Of a stretch of DNA of 64,000 nucleotides, positions 36,137 through 51,513 are shown in pieces. The notes beneath the pieces were generated by a model, which saw only the letters and a program-made list of their open reading frames with translations, did no database searches and was not told the DNA's origin. This DNA comes from Gammaproteobacteria bacterium (lineage in GTDB: Bacteria > Pseudomonadota > Gammaproteobacteria > Steroidobacterales > PWYM01). The stretch is taken from NCBI GenBank assembly GCA_003567475.1, contig PWZL01000058.1, positions 19,859 through 83,858 on the forward strand, read 5' to 3'. Numbering within the stretch: position 1 is the stretch's first letter; every line of letters begins with the position of its first letter. The translations under genes and the position numbers were made by a program.

Positions 36137-38260
36137 ATGATGAAGAGTATAGTCCGGATCATCCTGGTCTTCGCACTGCTTGGTGCGCTGGGCCTGCAAA
36201 TCTGGCCGCAGCATGCGAACGGCCGCACGATCGACGTCAACGGCCGCAGCATCGAGGCCGGCGAACTCGCGTTAAGCGACCGTCATCGCCAGGTCAGCCG
36301 CAAGGTCACCGAATTCATGGAGCGGTTCCATTACCGGCGGGCACGCGTGGACAATGCCCTGTCCTCGGCAATCCTCGACCGCTACCTGGACAATCTCGAC
36401 GGCCAGCGACTCTACCTGCTGTCCTCTGACGTCGGCAACTTCAACCGCTACCGCTTCGAACTCGACGACAGGGTGCGCACCGGCGAGCTCGATCCGGTCT
36501 TCGAGATGTTCCGGATCTACCGGGAGCGTTCCCGCGAGCGCCTCGAATTTGCAATCACGCTGCTCGACGAGCCGATGGATTTCACGACCGACGAGACCTT
36601 CCGCTTTGATCGCAGCGAGCTCGCGTGGCCATCGACGCGAGCGGAACTCGATGACCTCTGGTACAGGCGCGTGAAAAACGATGCGCTCTCGCTGGTGCTG
36701 GCCGGTCGAGAGTGGGAGGACGCTGCAGAGACGCTGCGCACCCGTTACCGGCGGATGCTCACGCGCCTCGACCAGATCAACAGCGATGACGTTTTCGAGT
36801 CGTTCATGAACGCCTTCGCACAGACGATGGATCCGCACACCAGCTATCTGTCCCCGCGCAATTCCGAGGAATACCGGATTCAGATGAGCCTGTCGTACGA
36901 CGGGATTGGGGCTTCGCTGCAGATCGAGGATGAACTGGTCATGGTGGCCGACATCATCCCTGGCGGCCCCGCAGCCGCCGACGGCACGCTGAAGCCGCGT
37001 GACCGCATCACGGGTGTAGGCCAGGGCGACGAGGGTGATTTCGAGGATGTCGTGGGTTGGCGGCTGGATGATGTCGTGCAACTGATCCGCGGGCCTGGCG
37101 GCAGCACCGTGCGCCTCAGGGTGCTGCCGGCGGGGACTCCGCCTGGCAGCCAGGAAACGGTGATCGCACTGGTCCGGGACAAGGTCAGGCTCGAGGCGCA
37201 GGCGGCCAGCAAGGATATCCGCGAGATCGAGCGCAATGGCGAGACGCTGCGCGTCGGTGTCATCAGGGTGCCGAGCTTCTACCAGGACTATGCCGCCAGA
37301 GCGCGGGGTGACGAGGAGTACACCAGCACCACCCGCGACGTCGAGCGCCTGCTGCAGGAACTCAACGAGGCGGGCGTGGATGGCGTGGTCATGGATCTGC
37401 GGGGTAACGGGGGCGGTCATCTCACCGAAGCCACAGCCCTGGCGGGTCTGTTCATCGATCGCGGCCCAGTGGTCCAGCTGCGTAACAGCCGCGGCCAGGT
37501 GGAGATTCTCGACGACACCAACGGTGCACCGGCCTATGCGGGTCCGCTTGCGGTGCTGGTCAACAGATACTCGGCCTCGGCGTCGGAAATCTTCGCCGCC
37601 GCCATTCAGGATTACGGCCGTGGACTCGTCATCGGTCAGCGGACCTTCGGCAAGGGGACGGTACAGAACCTCTACAGCCTCGACCGCTTCATGCAGGGCG
37701 AGGGGTTTGGTCAATTGACCCTGACCATTGGCAAGTACTACCGCGTCACCGGGGGCGGTACACAGCACCGGGGCGTTGAGCCGGATATCGCCCTGCCCTC
37801 ACCGATCGACAGCAGTCTCGTCGGTGAGAGCGCGCGCGATACGGCGCTGCCCTGGGACCAGATTTCACCCACACGTTTCCGCAGTCGTCCGTTATTGTCC
37901 CAGCCCGCCATCTCGCTGCTGAGTCACTTTCAGGACGAACGGACACAGAGCGATCCGGACATGGATTTCCTGCTCGGTGATATCGCCGCATTTCGCGACA
38001 TGCGCGAGCGCGACGAGGTGTCGCTCAACCTCGAGGTCCGTCGCGCGGAGCGTGAAGTGAGCGAGCAGGCGCGGCTTGCGCGGGAGAACGTCCGCCGCGA
38101 GGCACGCGGACTGCCGCCGTTGCCGGATCTCGAAGCCCTCGGCCAGACCGAGACGCCCGACGTGATCCTCGACCAGGCCGCCGACATCGTCGCCGATATG
38201 GTCCACCTCGGCATGCTCGCTCCGGACGAACTCGAGCGACTGGCCGCGGCGCTGCGCTGA
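36137..38260 (+). CDS. Carboxy-terminal processing (tail-specific) protease, S41 family with PDZ
   Basis: FAQTMDPHTSYLSPRNSEEYRIQMSLSYDGIGASLQ PDZ; VMDLRGNGGGHLTEATALAGLF; RYSASASEIFAAAIQDYGRGLVIGQRTFGKGTVQ Ser/Lys catalytic region; signal peptide. Confidence 0.94.
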   Translation: MMKSIVRIILVFALLGALGLQIWPQHANGRTIDVNGRSIEAGELALSDRHRQVSRKVTEFMERFHYRRARVDNALSSAILDRYLDNLDGQRLYLLSSDVGNFNRYRFELDDRVRTGELDPVFEMFRIYRERSRERLEFAITLLDEPMDFTTDETFRFDRSELAWPSTRAELDDLWYRRVKNDALSLVLAGREWEDAAETLRTRYRRMLTRLDQINSDDVFESFMNAFAQTMDPHTSYLSPRNSEEYRIQMSLSYDGIGASLQIEDELVMVADIIPGGPAAADGTLKPRDRITGVGQGDEGDFEDVVGWRLDDVVQLIRGPGGSTVRLRVLPAGTPPGSQETVIALVRDKVRLEAQAASKDIREIERNGETLRVGVIRVPSFYQDYAARARGDEEYTSTTRDVERLLQELNEAGVDGVVMDLRGNGGGHLTEATALAGLFIDRGPVVQLRNSRGQVEILDDTNGAPAYAGPLAVLVNRYSASASEIFAAAIQDYGRGLVIGQRTFGKGTVQNLYSLDRFMQGEGFGQLTLTIGKYYRVTGGGTQHRGVEPDIALPSPIDSSLVGESARDTALPWDQISPTRFRSRPLLSQPAISLLSHFQDERTQSDPDMDFLLGDIAAFRDMRERDEVSLNLEVRRAEREVSEQARLARENVRREARGLPPLPDLEALGQTETPDVILDQAADIVADMVHLGMLAPDELERLAAALR

Positions 38261-38300
38261 GTGGTGAGCAGCAGCTGCGTGGCGGCTGCTGACGACCTCC

Positions 38301-38336
38301 AGGCCGGTCCTCCTCCCGGGGCCGGCCTGTTTGTTT
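38301..38336 (+). terminator. Probable intrinsic terminator after the prc-like gene
   Basis: AGGCCGG-N14-CCGGCCT followed by GTTTGTTTG. Confidence 0.5.
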
Positions 38337-38403
38337 GGGGGCTTGCGAGCTATTGATCTGGTGTTATACTTAACTACAACAGTCATCCACCTAGGCCATC
38401 CCA

Positions 38404-39482
38404 ATGATCCGCCCTGTCGCGCTGAACGCCCTGATCCCCCCGATGCTGCTGCTGACCGGGCTGCTCTTGCTGGCAGGGTGCAGCCCTGGAACAGCCAACG
38501 ACGATAATGTGGACGAGGCCGCGCCCGCCACCGTCCCGGTGGAACTGGCCACCACGACACGCGGCACCGTAGCAGCCCACTGGACGGGCACGGCAGCGCT
38601 CGAAGTCGACGAGTCAGCCACTGTGGTCGCCCGCGTCGGCGGAGAGCTCGTGGCCGTGCTGGCCGAAGAAGGCGACACGGTCGACGCCGGTCAAGTCCTC
38701 GCCCGGCTGGATGGGGACCGGCTGAGACTTGAAAAACGTGAGGCCGAAGCGAATCTTGGGCGATTGCAGCGTGATTACGAGCGCAACCTCGAGATGTTCC
38801 GCCGAGGACTGATCAGTTCGGAGGCGCACGAGATGCTGCGCTTCGAACTCGATGCAATGCAGGCGATCTATGAGCGTCGCGCGCTGGAATACGAATACAC
38901 CCGGATTCGGGCCCCGATCGCCGGCATCATCGCCGAGCGCCATGTTCGCGTCGGCAACACCATCAACACCGGCGACCCGACCTTCCGGATCACGAGTCGT
39001 GCGCCGCTGCTGGCTTACCTGTTTGTTCCGGAGCGGGAGTTCGCCAGACTCGCACCCGGTCAGACTGCGGAGGTCCGGGTCGATGCGCTTGGCGGCGCAC
39101 GCTTTGCAGGCCGCGTGCAACGCATCAGTCCGGTCATCGATCCTGCCACCGGGACTTTTCGGGTGACCCTCGAGATCCCCGATCCAGAAGACCAGCTCAG
39201 TCCTGGCATGTTCGGGCGCTTTGCGGTCGTCTATGAGCGCCGCGAGAACGTCTTGCTTGTCCCCCGGGCTGCCCTGCTGGACACCGACGGGGGCGACGCT
39301 GTTTTCATCGTCAACGACGCTACGGCCAGGCGCCAGGATGTGACCACGGGGTTTACCACCGGCGAGCTCATCGAGATCACCTCTGGCCTGCGCGACGGCG
39401 ACCAGGTGGTGGTCGTTGGTCAGAACGCTTTGCGTGATGGCACCCGCGTGCGCATGGCGGGCCAGGCATCCGGTCGCCAGCC

Positions 39483-39486
<4 letters not shown>
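38404..39486 (+). CDS. RND efflux periplasmic adaptor (membrane fusion protein)
   Basis: Lipobox LLLAGCSPG; VVARVGGELVAVLAEEGDTVDAGQVLARLDGDRL; YTRIRAPIAGIIAERHVRVGNTI. Confidence 0.93.
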
Positions 39487-42760
<3,274 letters not shown>

Positions 42761-42764
<4 letters not shown>

Positions 42765-45700
42765 AGCACACCGAGCTCGCCCTGCGCCGGCCGGTCACCT
42801 GTGCGATGGTCTTCGTTGCGCTGGGCCTGATCGGGCTGATGGGTGCCCGCATGCTGCCGCTTGAACGCTTTCCGGACATCGACTTTCCCGGCATGTTCAT
42901 CGTGATCCCTTACGAGGGCTCGACACCCGAGGAAGTGGAGCGGCTGATCACCCGACCTGTTGAAGAGGTGCTGGCGACGCTCCCGAACCTGAAGAACATG
43001 GTCTCGACCAGCACCGAGAACTCAGCCACGATCGGGATCTTCATGGGCTGGGACCAGGACATGAGCGCGACCGGTATCGACGCGCGTGTCAAGGTCGAGA
43101 GTATCCGTGATCGTCTACCGGCCGATCTGCGCCGTATCCAGATTTTCACGGGTTCCACCGCAGATCAGCCCCTGTTGAACCTGCGCATCTCCAGTGAACG
43201 CGATCTCTCCGACGCGTACGAACTGCTGGATCGCGCCCTCAAGCGCCGGATCGAACGTCTCGAGGGCGTCTCCCGCGTGGACCTGCAGGGCGTGGAGGCG
43301 CAGGAAGTCCGTATCCTGCTGGATGCCGATCGGGTGGCCGCCCATGGCGTGGACCTGAACCGGCTGCGTCTGCTGCTGGAGCGCAGCAATTTCTCGGTGA
43401 GTGCTGGTCGACTCAGTGCGGAGGGGCTGCGCTTCGCGGTGCGGCCGCGCGGCGAGTTCCAGTCGCTTGACGACATCGGCGCGCTGGTGGTCGACGATCG
43501 CGACCTGCGGCTGCGCGATGTCGCCAGCATCGAACTGCGGGCACCTGATCGCAGTTATGGACGTCGTCTGGACGGCAGTTACTCGATTGGCCTTAATGTC
43601 TTTCGAACACCGGGCTCGAACATCGTGGAGGTGGCTGACCGCGTCAAGTCCGAGCTCGCGGACATCGAGAACGATCCACAAATGCTCGGTATCCGGGTGT
43701 ATGAACTCGACAACCAGGCGGCCAGCGTCCGCCAGTCGCTTGGAGACCTGCTGCAGGCCGGCGCCATCGGCGCGATGCTCGCCTTCCTGGTGCTCTACCT
43801 GTTCCTGCGCCAGGTCACCACGACGTTGATTGTCGCGCTGGCCGTGCCGTTCTCGCTGCTCATCACTCTCGCAGTGATGTATTTCGCGGGGATCAGCCTG
43901 AATATCCTGAGCATGATGGGCCTGATGCTCGCCATCGGCATGCTCGTGGACAATTCCGTGGTCGTCACGGAAAGCGTATTCCGGCAACGCCAACTCGACC
44001 CTGGCGACCCTCACGGTGCGACTCTACGGGGGGTGCGCGAAGTCGGTATCGCCGTGATCGCGGGCACCGCGACCACGGTGGCGGTATTCCTGCCGATCGT
44101 TTTCGGCGAGCGCACCGACATCTTCGTGTTCCTGACCCACGTCGCCGTCACCATTTCCGTGGCTGTCGTGGCCTCGCTGGTGATCGCCCAGACCCTGATC
44201 CCCATGTTGGCCAGCCGGGTGCCCCCACCGCCGCCGGTGTCGCGACAGCGGGTCATGCCGGCCCTGACCCGTGCCTACACGGCGTTGCTCGCCCAGACCC
44301 TGCGCCACCGCTGGTGGACCTTTCTTGGCGTTCTGCTGATTCTCGTGACCGGCTTCACGATCCCGCCGAAGCTGATCAATTTCGATTTCTTTCCGGAGGA
44401 GCCCTCACGACGATTATTCCTGCCCTATAACGTCGACGGTAGCTATCCTCTGGAACAGGTGCGCGCCTCGGTACAGACCATCGAGAGCTTCCTGCTCGAG
44501 CAGCGGGAAAGCCTTGATATCGAGTCGATTTACAGCTTCTACAATACCGAACGGGCCGAGACCACCATCCTGCTGGTCGATGAGCGACAGGCGCGCAAGC
44601 CCCTGAATGACGTCATCGCCTTCATCCGCGAGAACCTGCCGGATATTGCCATCGGCGAGCCTGCGTTCCAGTTTGAACAGCAAAGCGGTGGCGAGGGGTT
44701 CAGCGTACGTGTCACCGGCGAGTCCACCGAAGTGCTGGTCGGACTGGCCGAAGAGGCCCGACGGCGGTTGCTCACGCTCGACACCTTCGACCGATTGACC
44801 ACTGACACCTCCGGCGGCGAGCGCGAGGTCAGGGTCAGCGTGGACGCCGACCGGGCCGCGAGACTGGGACTGACCCCGCGGGAGGTGGGTGACGCGATCC
44901 GCGTAGCCATGCGCGGTGACCAACTCCGGGAGTTCCGCGGCGCGGAAGGGGAACTGGCGATACGACTGGCCTATCGCGAAAGCGACCGGCAGTTCATTGA
45001 CGACCTCGCCCGCCTGCCCCTGTTCACACCTGCCGGGCAGCGGGTCGTGCTCGGCAGCCTGGCCGAGTTCGAACTCGCGCGCGGCGCCCGCAGCATCCGC
45101 CGCGACAACCGCAGCACGGCGATCACCATCAGTGGACCGCTGAAGCAGGGCGAAAGCCTGGACAGCGTGCGCCCCGAAGTCAGGCGTATCCTCAACGAAC
45201 TGGAACTCCCCCCGGGTTACGGCTGGAGTTTCGGGCGAAGTTTCCAGAGCGCAGATGATTCCCAACGTCTGGTCCTGCAGAGCATGTTGCTGGCCATAGC
45301 CCTGATTTTCCTGGTCATGGCGGCGTTGTTCGAATCGACGCTGTATCCGCTCTCGATCCTGGTGTCGATCGCCTTTTCGGTGATCGGAGCCCTGTGGTTC
45401 TTTGCGCTCACCGGCACCACGTTCTCGTTCATGGCCTGGATCGGCCTGCTGATTCTGATCGGCGTGGTCGTCAACAACGGCATCGTGCTGGTGGATCACA
45501 TCAACCAGTTGCGCTGGCGGGGCCGCAGCCGGTTCGACGCGATCATCGAGGGAGGCCGTGACCGGCTTCGGCCGATTCTGATGACGGTGGCCACTACGGT
45601 TCTTGGGTTGACCCCGCTGGCCATTGGAACGGCACAGGTCGGCGGCGATGGCCCACCCTATTATCCGATGGCCCGGGCGATTATCGGCGGACTGACCTTC

Positions 45701-45817
45701 TCTACCGTGGTGTCGCTGCTGGTGGTGCCTTTCGTCTACAGTCTGCTCGACGATTGCGTCCGCTGGTCGCGGCGGCTGCTCGAGTTGTCGGCGCCAACTC
45801 AGCGCAAAGCGGCGTGA
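42761..45817 (+). CDS. RND efflux permease 2
   Basis: AcrB-like, 1018 aa; MGLMLAIGMLVDNSVVVTESVFRQRQLD, GLLILIGVVVNNGIVLVDHINQLRWRGR; overlaps permease 1. Confidence 0.95.
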
Positions 45818-46824
45818 AGCTCCCAGTAGTCTTCCGCCAGGACATTGATTTTCAACAGGCTGCCCCCGGCACGGCTGGCATCGCGCGGAAAGTGCTCGAC
45901 GCTCTGCGCCAGCGGTACCGGCTCATCATCCCGGCGGTACTCGACCCTCGACCGCAACCAACCCACCCGGGGTTTGAGGGTTGTGCCAGAGGGTTCAAGC
46001 GCGGCCACTAAGGAGCGACACCGCGTCACACCCCGCGCGAGGTTCTTCACCTCGCTGCGCGAACCGTAGTCGGCATCCTCCATGGCCTGCATCATGGCAG
46101 CGCGGGCAAGCGCGGCAATGCCCTGATCATCGCAGACCACCGCAAGCTCCTGGGCCAGGCCGATGACCGCCAGATTCACCAGGCGGCGGTCTTCGACTGA
46201 GAGACCGGGGCATTCCGGCCGCGGCATTTCGCGCAGCGCGCGCTCGCGCTCCGCATACGCCTCGAGTTCGGCGGCTCGCGCGGCGCGCTCGACGGCCAGC
46301 GCAAGGCGCTCGGCACGCAAGCGACCCCGACGGCGCCAACGCCAGAAGGGCGTGGCTGAGACCAGGCGTTCAAGGGCGAGTTCCCGCTCTTCGAGATCAC
46401 GGACCTCCGCCTGCAGCCCGGCCAGGGGGCCAGCAAGCTCGCCAAGTTGGCGCGCCCGCTCGACCTCGAAACCGCGGTGCAGGCGTTCGCGCATGCGCCG
46501 TGTCTGACGCTCGGCCAGCGCTGCGGAAAATCTGCTCAGTCGGGCGGCACACTCCCGCCAAAGCTCGCGCAGCTGGCAGTGCAGGACGATGCAGGCCGCC
46601 CGTTCTTCATCAGCCAGGAGGGATTCGAGTGTGTGCAGGCGCTGGTCGCGGCGGGCCTGTTCGGCTTCTTGATCGCGCAGGCGCGTGACCAGGCTGTCGC
46701 GCTCACGCCGGAGGGCCGCAAGCTCCTGCTTGACCGCAGCACGGTTCCAGTAGAGTTGCAACAGACGCTCGTCGCCGGCGCCGTCCGTATCCTGTGCGCG
46801 TGAGGGCATGAGTGCAGTGAACAT
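45799..46824 (-). CDS. Coiled-coil hypothetical protein
   Basis: 341 aa, R/E/L-rich coiled coil; no recognised domain. Confidence 0.5.
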   Translation of the reverse strand: MFTALMPSRAQDTDGAGDERLLQLYWNRAAVKQELAALRRERDSLVTRLRDQEAEQARRDQRLHTLESLLADEERAACIVLHCQLRELWRECAARLSRFSAALAERQTRRMRERLHRGFEVERARQLGELAGPLAGLQAEVRDLEERELALERLVSATPFWRWRRRGRLRAERLALAVERAARAAELEAYAERERALREMPRPECPGLSVEDRRLVNLAVIGLAQELAVVCDDQGIAALARAAMMQAMEDADYGSRSEVKNLARGVTRCRSLVAALEPSGTTLKPRVGWLRSRVEYRRDDEPVPLAQSVEHFPRDASRAGGSLLKINVLAEDYWELHAALR

Positions 46825-46920
46825 TGCAGACCGACCGGAGAACCAAGCTCTGCCGCCGCGGCCGGACGTCCCAGAGGACGGCAGAGCGCTCGGGTAGAGA
46901 ATGAGCTGGAGCTTACGCGA

Positions 46921-47427
46921 TCAGCGCCAGCCAAAGCGTGACCGGTCGCAAGCTTCGGACGTCTGGACACCGTGCGACAAGCGGGTGATCAGGTGGCCCG
47001 CGTCAAGAAGGTAGCCAAGCCACTTGTTGAGAATGACGTTGCGCCGCCAGCGCCGGTCAAGCTCACTGCTCTCCGCGATCAACTGCTGCAGCACCGCGTG
47101 GCGGTGCTCATTGACACAGCTGACGGCCTCAACCTGCCGGGCATCAGTGTAGACGCGCAGCAGGAAGTCTGGATCGGCCTCCACGCCGTCATCCACCGGA
47201 AACAGGTACGTCAGCCGCAGGCTCATCGTATAGCGCGCGGATTCAAGTACCTCGAGGTACAACTCGCAGTCTTCCCCGGCCCGTGAGCTCAGCGCCCCCT
47301 GCAGGTCCGCCAAGCTCGGCGCCAGCGCTTGCAGCAGGCGCCAGTTCTCCTCGTACAGCGCCATCAGTCCCGAAAATGACCCCGGGGCGCAAGCGCGGTG
47401 GCGGCGAACGATCATGACCGTATTCAT
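46921..47427 (-). CDS. DUF1249 family protein
   Basis: LMALYEENWRLLQALAPSLADL...LYLEVLESARYTMSLRLTYLF...DPDFLLRVYTDARQVEAVS...ELDRRWRRNVILNKWLGYLLDAGH. Confidence 0.83.
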   Translation of the reverse strand: MNTVMIVRRHRACAPGSFSGLMALYEENWRLLQALAPSLADLQGALSSRAGEDCELYLEVLESARYTMSLRLTYLFPVDDGVEADPDFLLRVYTDARQVEAVSCVNEHRHAVLQQLIAESSELDRRWRRNVILNKWLGYLLDAGHLITRLSHGVQTSEACDRSRFGWR

Positions 47428-47497
47428 TCGCCGAATATAGCACGCGCCCTGCCTGCCCGCGCCATGCCAACGTGCACCCCACCGCGCCCCTGAGAGG

Positions 47498-48319
47498 TCA
47501 ACGGACCCTGCGCTCGACCCCGGTCTCGTTGAGAATCGCTGCCGAGATCTCCTCGATCGATTTGTCGGTGGTGTTGATGTAGGGGATCGCATGGCGACGG
47601 TACAGTGACAGCGCTGCCCGCAACTCGAAGCCCACCTGCTGGGCCGAGGCGTAACGGCCATGCGCGCGCCGTTCGCGACGAATGTGCTGGAGCCGGTCGG
47701 GAGCAATGGTCAGTCCATAGAGCTTACGGCGATGAGGCCGCAGCAGCTTGGGCAGATCACCACTCTCCAGGTCTTCCTCTGTCAGCGGATAATTGGCGGC
47801 GAAAACCCCGTACTGCAAGGCCATGTACAGGCAGGTCGGCGTCTTGCCGGAGCGCGAGACACCCAGCAGGATGACATCGGCGCGCTCGTAATTCCGCGCC
47901 GCGCCACCGTCATCGTGGGCCATGGCGAAATTGGTCGCCTCGATGCGCCGCATATAGCTCGCCACGTCGACGACGCCATGCGCCTTGCCCTCCTTGTGCG
48001 AGGACTCCATGCCGAGTTCGAGCTCCATCGGCCCCACGAAGGCATCGAAGAAATCAAGAAACAGCGCATTCGCCGTACGCAGAACGTGACGCAGGTCATC
48101 GCGCACCAGCGTGCTGAAAACGATCGGACGCAGGCCCTCGCGCTGGCCGACCGCGTCGATCCGCTCTACCGCGGCTTCTGCCTTGTCAACGGAATCGATA
48201 AATGGCACAGTCACCTGCCGAAATTCCTGGCCGTCGAACTGTGTCAGCAGGCTGTGGCCGAGGGTTTCCGCGGTGACCCCCGTCTGGTCGGAAACGAAGA
48301 AGACAGTTCTTTGCTGCAT
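47498..48319 (-). CDS. ppsR: PEP synthase regulatory protein (bifunctional kinase/pyrophosphorylase, DUF299)
   Basis: VFFVSDQTGVTAETLGHSLLTQF; DVILLGVSRSGKTPTCLYMALQYGVFAANYPL; divergent from ppsA. Confidence 0.94.
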   Translation of the reverse strand: MQQRTVFFVSDQTGVTAETLGHSLLTQFDGQEFRQVTVPFIDSVDKAEAAVERIDAVGQREGLRPIVFSTLVRDDLRHVLRTANALFLDFFDAFVGPMELELGMESSHKEGKAHGVVDVASYMRRIEATNFAMAHDDGGAARNYERADVILLGVSRSGKTPTCLYMALQYGVFAANYPLTEEDLESGDLPKLLRPHRRKLYGLTIAPDRLQHIRRERRAHGRYASAQQVGFELRAALSLYRRHAIPYINTTDKSIEEISAAILNETGVERRVR

Positions 48320-48406
48320 GGGATCCAGGCGTACCTGAGGGTGGGCTTGCCCGAGGATTGTGCCTCATCGGGCAGGCAACACAAGTAAAAAAGCAAGGGA
48401 GTTGAC

Positions 48407-50794
48407 TTGGACGCTTACGTAGTCGGGCTGGAACGCCTTGGCAAGCACGACATCGAGCATGTCGGCGGCAAAAACGCCTCTCTCGGCGAGATGATCGGCA
48501 ACCTGGCCAACCTCGGCGTTCGCGTCCCCGGGGGCTTCGCCACCACCGCGCGAGCCTATCGGGATTTCATCGCTCAGTCCGGACTCGATGAGCGCATCCG
48601 CGAGGCGCTCGCCACGCTGGACGTCGACGACGTGGCCGCGCTGGCGCGCACTGGCGCCAGCATCCGCCAGTGGATCATGGACACCCCCCTGACCGGGCCA
48701 TTGCAGGACGCCGTCGCGGAGGCCTGGCACAACATGGCCGGGGGCCGGGATATCGCCGTTGCCGTGCGCTCTTCAGCGACCGCGGAAGACCTCCCTGAGG
48801 CTTCCTTCGCCGGACAGCAGGAGACCCTGCTGAATGTCCAGGGACTGGACAACGTCGTGGCCGCCATCCACGAGGTCTACGCCTCACTGTTCAACGACCG
48901 GGCCATCGCCTACCGGGTCCATCACGGCTTCGATCACAACCTGGTGGCGCTGTCTGTCGGGGTCCAGCACATGGTTCGCAGCGATCTTGGCGCGAGCGGT
49001 GTCATGTTCACCTTGGACACCGAATCCGGTTTCCGCGATGTGGTGTTCATTACGGCCTCCTACGGTCTGGGCGAGATGGTCGTTCAGGGCGCTGTAAACC
49101 CCGACGAGTTCTACGTATACAAGCCCGGCATCCGCAAGCAACACCAAGCCATCCTGCGGCGTAACCTCGGCGCCAAGGCAGAGAAGATGGTCTATGCCGA
49201 AGACCGGAGCAGCGGCGAGCGGGTCCGCGTGGTGGCAGTTGATCCAGCGGAACGCATGCGCTTTTCGCTGCACGATGAAGACCTCGTGTCACTGGCAAAA
49301 CAGGCCATGATCATCGAGGAGCATTACGGCTGCCCAATGGATATCGAATGGGGCAAGGACGGCGACGATGGTCAAATCTACATCCTGCAGGCGCGCCCCG
49401 AGACCGTGCAGAGCCGCAGCGGGCGCAGCATCCAGCGCTACCGTCTGAAAACCCGTTCCACCGTGATCGCACGGGGTCGCAGCATTGGTCAGAAAATCGG
49501 CAGCGGCAAAGCCAAGATCATCACTGACATCAGCGAGATGACCCGGGTTCAGACCGGCGATGTCCTGGTCGCTGACATGACCGATCCCGACTGGGAGCCG
49601 ATCATGAAGCGTGCCTCGGCGATCGTGACCAATCGGGGCGGACGCACCTGTCACGCTGCCATCATTGCGCGTGAACTCGGCATCCCTGCCGTCGTCGGCT
49701 GCAGCGACGCCACGGATTCGATCGCCGACGGCACGGCCGTCACGGTGTCTTGTGCCGAAGGCGACGAAGGCCACGTTTATGAGGGCATCCTCGATTACGA
49801 GCAGACGCGCATCGAACTCGACAAGCTGCCAGACATCCCGGTCAAAGTCATGATGAACGTGGGCAATCCAGACCGCGCCTTTGCCTTCGCCTCGATTCCG
49901 CATCGCGGAGTCGGACTGGCCCGGCTGGAGTTCATCATCAACCGGATGATCGGCGTGCATCCGCGTGCGCTGCTCGAGTTCGACACGCTTGATGAAGATC
50001 TCAAGTCCACGATCGCCACGCAGATGGCAGGGTATGACGATCCGGTCGAGTTCTATGTCGAAAAACTTGCCGAGGGCATCTCCACCATCGCCGCGGCGTT
50101 CGCGCCGGAGCCGGTGATCGTGCGGCTGTCGGACTTCAAATCTAACGAATACGCCAACCTCATCGGCGGTCCCCGGTATGAGCCGCACGAAGAGAATCCC
50201 ATGCTGGGCTTCCGGGGTGCCTCGCGCTACCTGGACGCCGCTTTCCGCCCCTGTTTCGATCTCGAGTGCCGCGCGATACGCCGTGTCCGCGAAGACATGG
50301 GCCTTGCAAACGTGCAGGTCATGGTACCGTTCGTTCGCACCGTCGACGAAGCGCGTCAGGTCACCGGCCTGCTGGCGGAAAACGGCCTGGTGCGGGGAGA
50401 GAACACGCTCAAGATCGTGATGATGTGCGAACTGCCCACGAACGCGCTGCTGGCCGATCAGTACCTGGAGTATTTTGACGGCATGTCCATCGGCTCCAAC
50501 GACATGACCCAGCTGACACTCGGTCTGGACCGTGACTCCGCCGTCATCGCCCACCTGTTCGACGAACGCGATGAGGCCGTGAAAGCGCTGCTGAAGATGG
50601 CGATCGATGCCTGCCGTCGCCGAGGGAAGTACGTCGGGATCTGCGGTCAAGGACCGTCAGATCACCCCGATCTGGCCCGCTGGCTGCTGCAACAGGGCAT
50701 CGAGAGCATCTCGCTGAACCCGGATACCGTGGTTGAGACCTGGCTGTTTCTTGCAGGAGAGACCGCACAAACCGGCATGTCTCCGGCACCCTGA
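48407..50794 (+). CDS. ppsA: Phosphoenolpyruvate synthase
   Basis: [39 protein letters not shown] active His, [33 protein letters not shown] start. Confidence 0.96.
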   Translation: MDAYVVGLERLGKHDIEHVGGKNASLGEMIGNLANLGVRVPGGFATTARAYRDFIAQSGLDERIREALATLDVDDVAALARTGASIRQWIMDTPLTGPLQDAVAEAWHNMAGGRDIAVAVRSSATAEDLPEASFAGQQETLLNVQGLDNVVAAIHEVYASLFNDRAIAYRVHHGFDHNLVALSVGVQHMVRSDLGASGVMFTLDTESGFRDVVFITASYGLGEMVVQGAVNPDEFYVYKPGIRKQHQAILRRNLGAKAEKMVYAEDRSSGERVRVVAVDPAERMRFSLHDEDLVSLAKQAMIIEEHYGCPMDIEWGKDGDDGQIYILQARPETVQSRSGRSIQRYRLKTRSTVIARGRSIGQKIGSGKAKIITDISEMTRVQTGDVLVADMTDPDWEPIMKRASAIVTNRGGRTCHAAIIARELGIPAVVGCSDATDSIADGTAVTVSCAEGDEGHVYEGILDYEQTRIELDKLPDIPVKVMMNVGNPDRAFAFASIPHRGVGLARLEFIINRMIGVHPRALLEFDTLDEDLKSTIATQMAGYDDPVEFYVEKLAEGISTIAAAFAPEPVIVRLSDFKSNEYANLIGGPRYEPHEENPMLGFRGASRYLDAAFRPCFDLECRAIRRVREDMGLANVQVMVPFVRTVDEARQVTGLLAENGLVRGENTLKIVMMCELPTNALLADQYLEYFDGMSIGSNDMTQLTLGLDRDSAVIAHLFDERDEAVKALLKMAIDACRRRGKYVGICGQGPSDHPDLARWLLQQGIESISLNPDTVVETWLFLAGETAQTGMSPAP

Positions 50795-50796
50795 TG

Positions 50797-51513
50797 TCAG
50801 AGATCGCTCCAGCGTGAGCGTCGCCGCCAGCGGATCCGCGGCAGCACCAGGCCCAGCACCAGCCCCACGACCAGCACCGCGGCGCCCGCGATAAACCAGT
50901 CCCGTTGGGTGCTGCGGCGCAGATCGCGCGTCTCGAGCGAGAGTTCCGCGACGCGCTGTTCCAATCCGGTGTTTTCCTCTTCCAGCGACAGCATACGGTC
51001 GCGCAGCCGCAGCGGCTCTGCCGCCGCGCTCCTGACTTCGGCCAATTCGGCAGTGAGCTCCCGGTTGGCGGCGTCCAGCACATCGCGCTCGCGCAGCAGC
51101 GCGTCGCGCTCGACCGTCATGCTGTCGAGCATTTCGCCAGCGGAACCTCGCTGGGCCAGAGCCTGCTCGAGACGCTGGCGCATGTCCGCGAGCTGCTCCC
51201 GGGCTGCGGGCTGATCGACAAGGTAACGGGTCAGCACCCAGCCCTCGACGCCCTGCGCTGTGCGCACGCGAGTGTAGCCGCTCTCCTGGTCGGTCTCGAG
51301 CACCTCAAGGCGGGCGCCGGCCGGCAGCATGCGCACGATTGCAAACTGCGTTCCCGTGCCCCGACGCAAGGTCACTTCCAGGCGATCGGTCACCCAGGCC
51401 GCTTCATCGGCAATCGACAGCGCGGGGGCGCCGAATATCGCAACGACGCCGAAGACGAGTGCCGCGCCGAGACGTGTCGGCACCGCCTTGATCTGCGGTG
51501 CTCGCCGACTCAT
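50797..51513 (-). CDS. SH3 domain protein with coiled coil and C-terminal TM (TIGR04211-like)
   Basis: VTDRLEVTLRRGTGTQFAIVRMLPAGARLEVLETDQESGYTRVRTAQGVEGWVLTRYL, coiled coil, WFIAGAAVLVVGLVLGLVLPRIRWRRRSRW. Confidence 0.85.
   Translation of the reverse strand: MSRRAPQIKAVPTRLGAALVFGVVAIFGAPALSIADEAAWVTDRLEVTLRRGTGTQFAIVRMLPAGARLEVLETDQESGYTRVRTAQGVEGWVLTRYLVDQPAAREQLADMRQRLEQALAQRGSAGEMLDSMTVERDALLRERDVLDAANRELTAELAEVRSAAAEPLRLRDRMLSLEEENTGLEQRVAELSLETRDLRRSTQRDWFIAGAAVLVVGLVLGLVLPRIRWRRRSRWSDL

Noticed and set aside
49289-50650. 453 aa minus-strand ORF
   Set aside because: Shadow of ppsA; no recognisable domain or leader.
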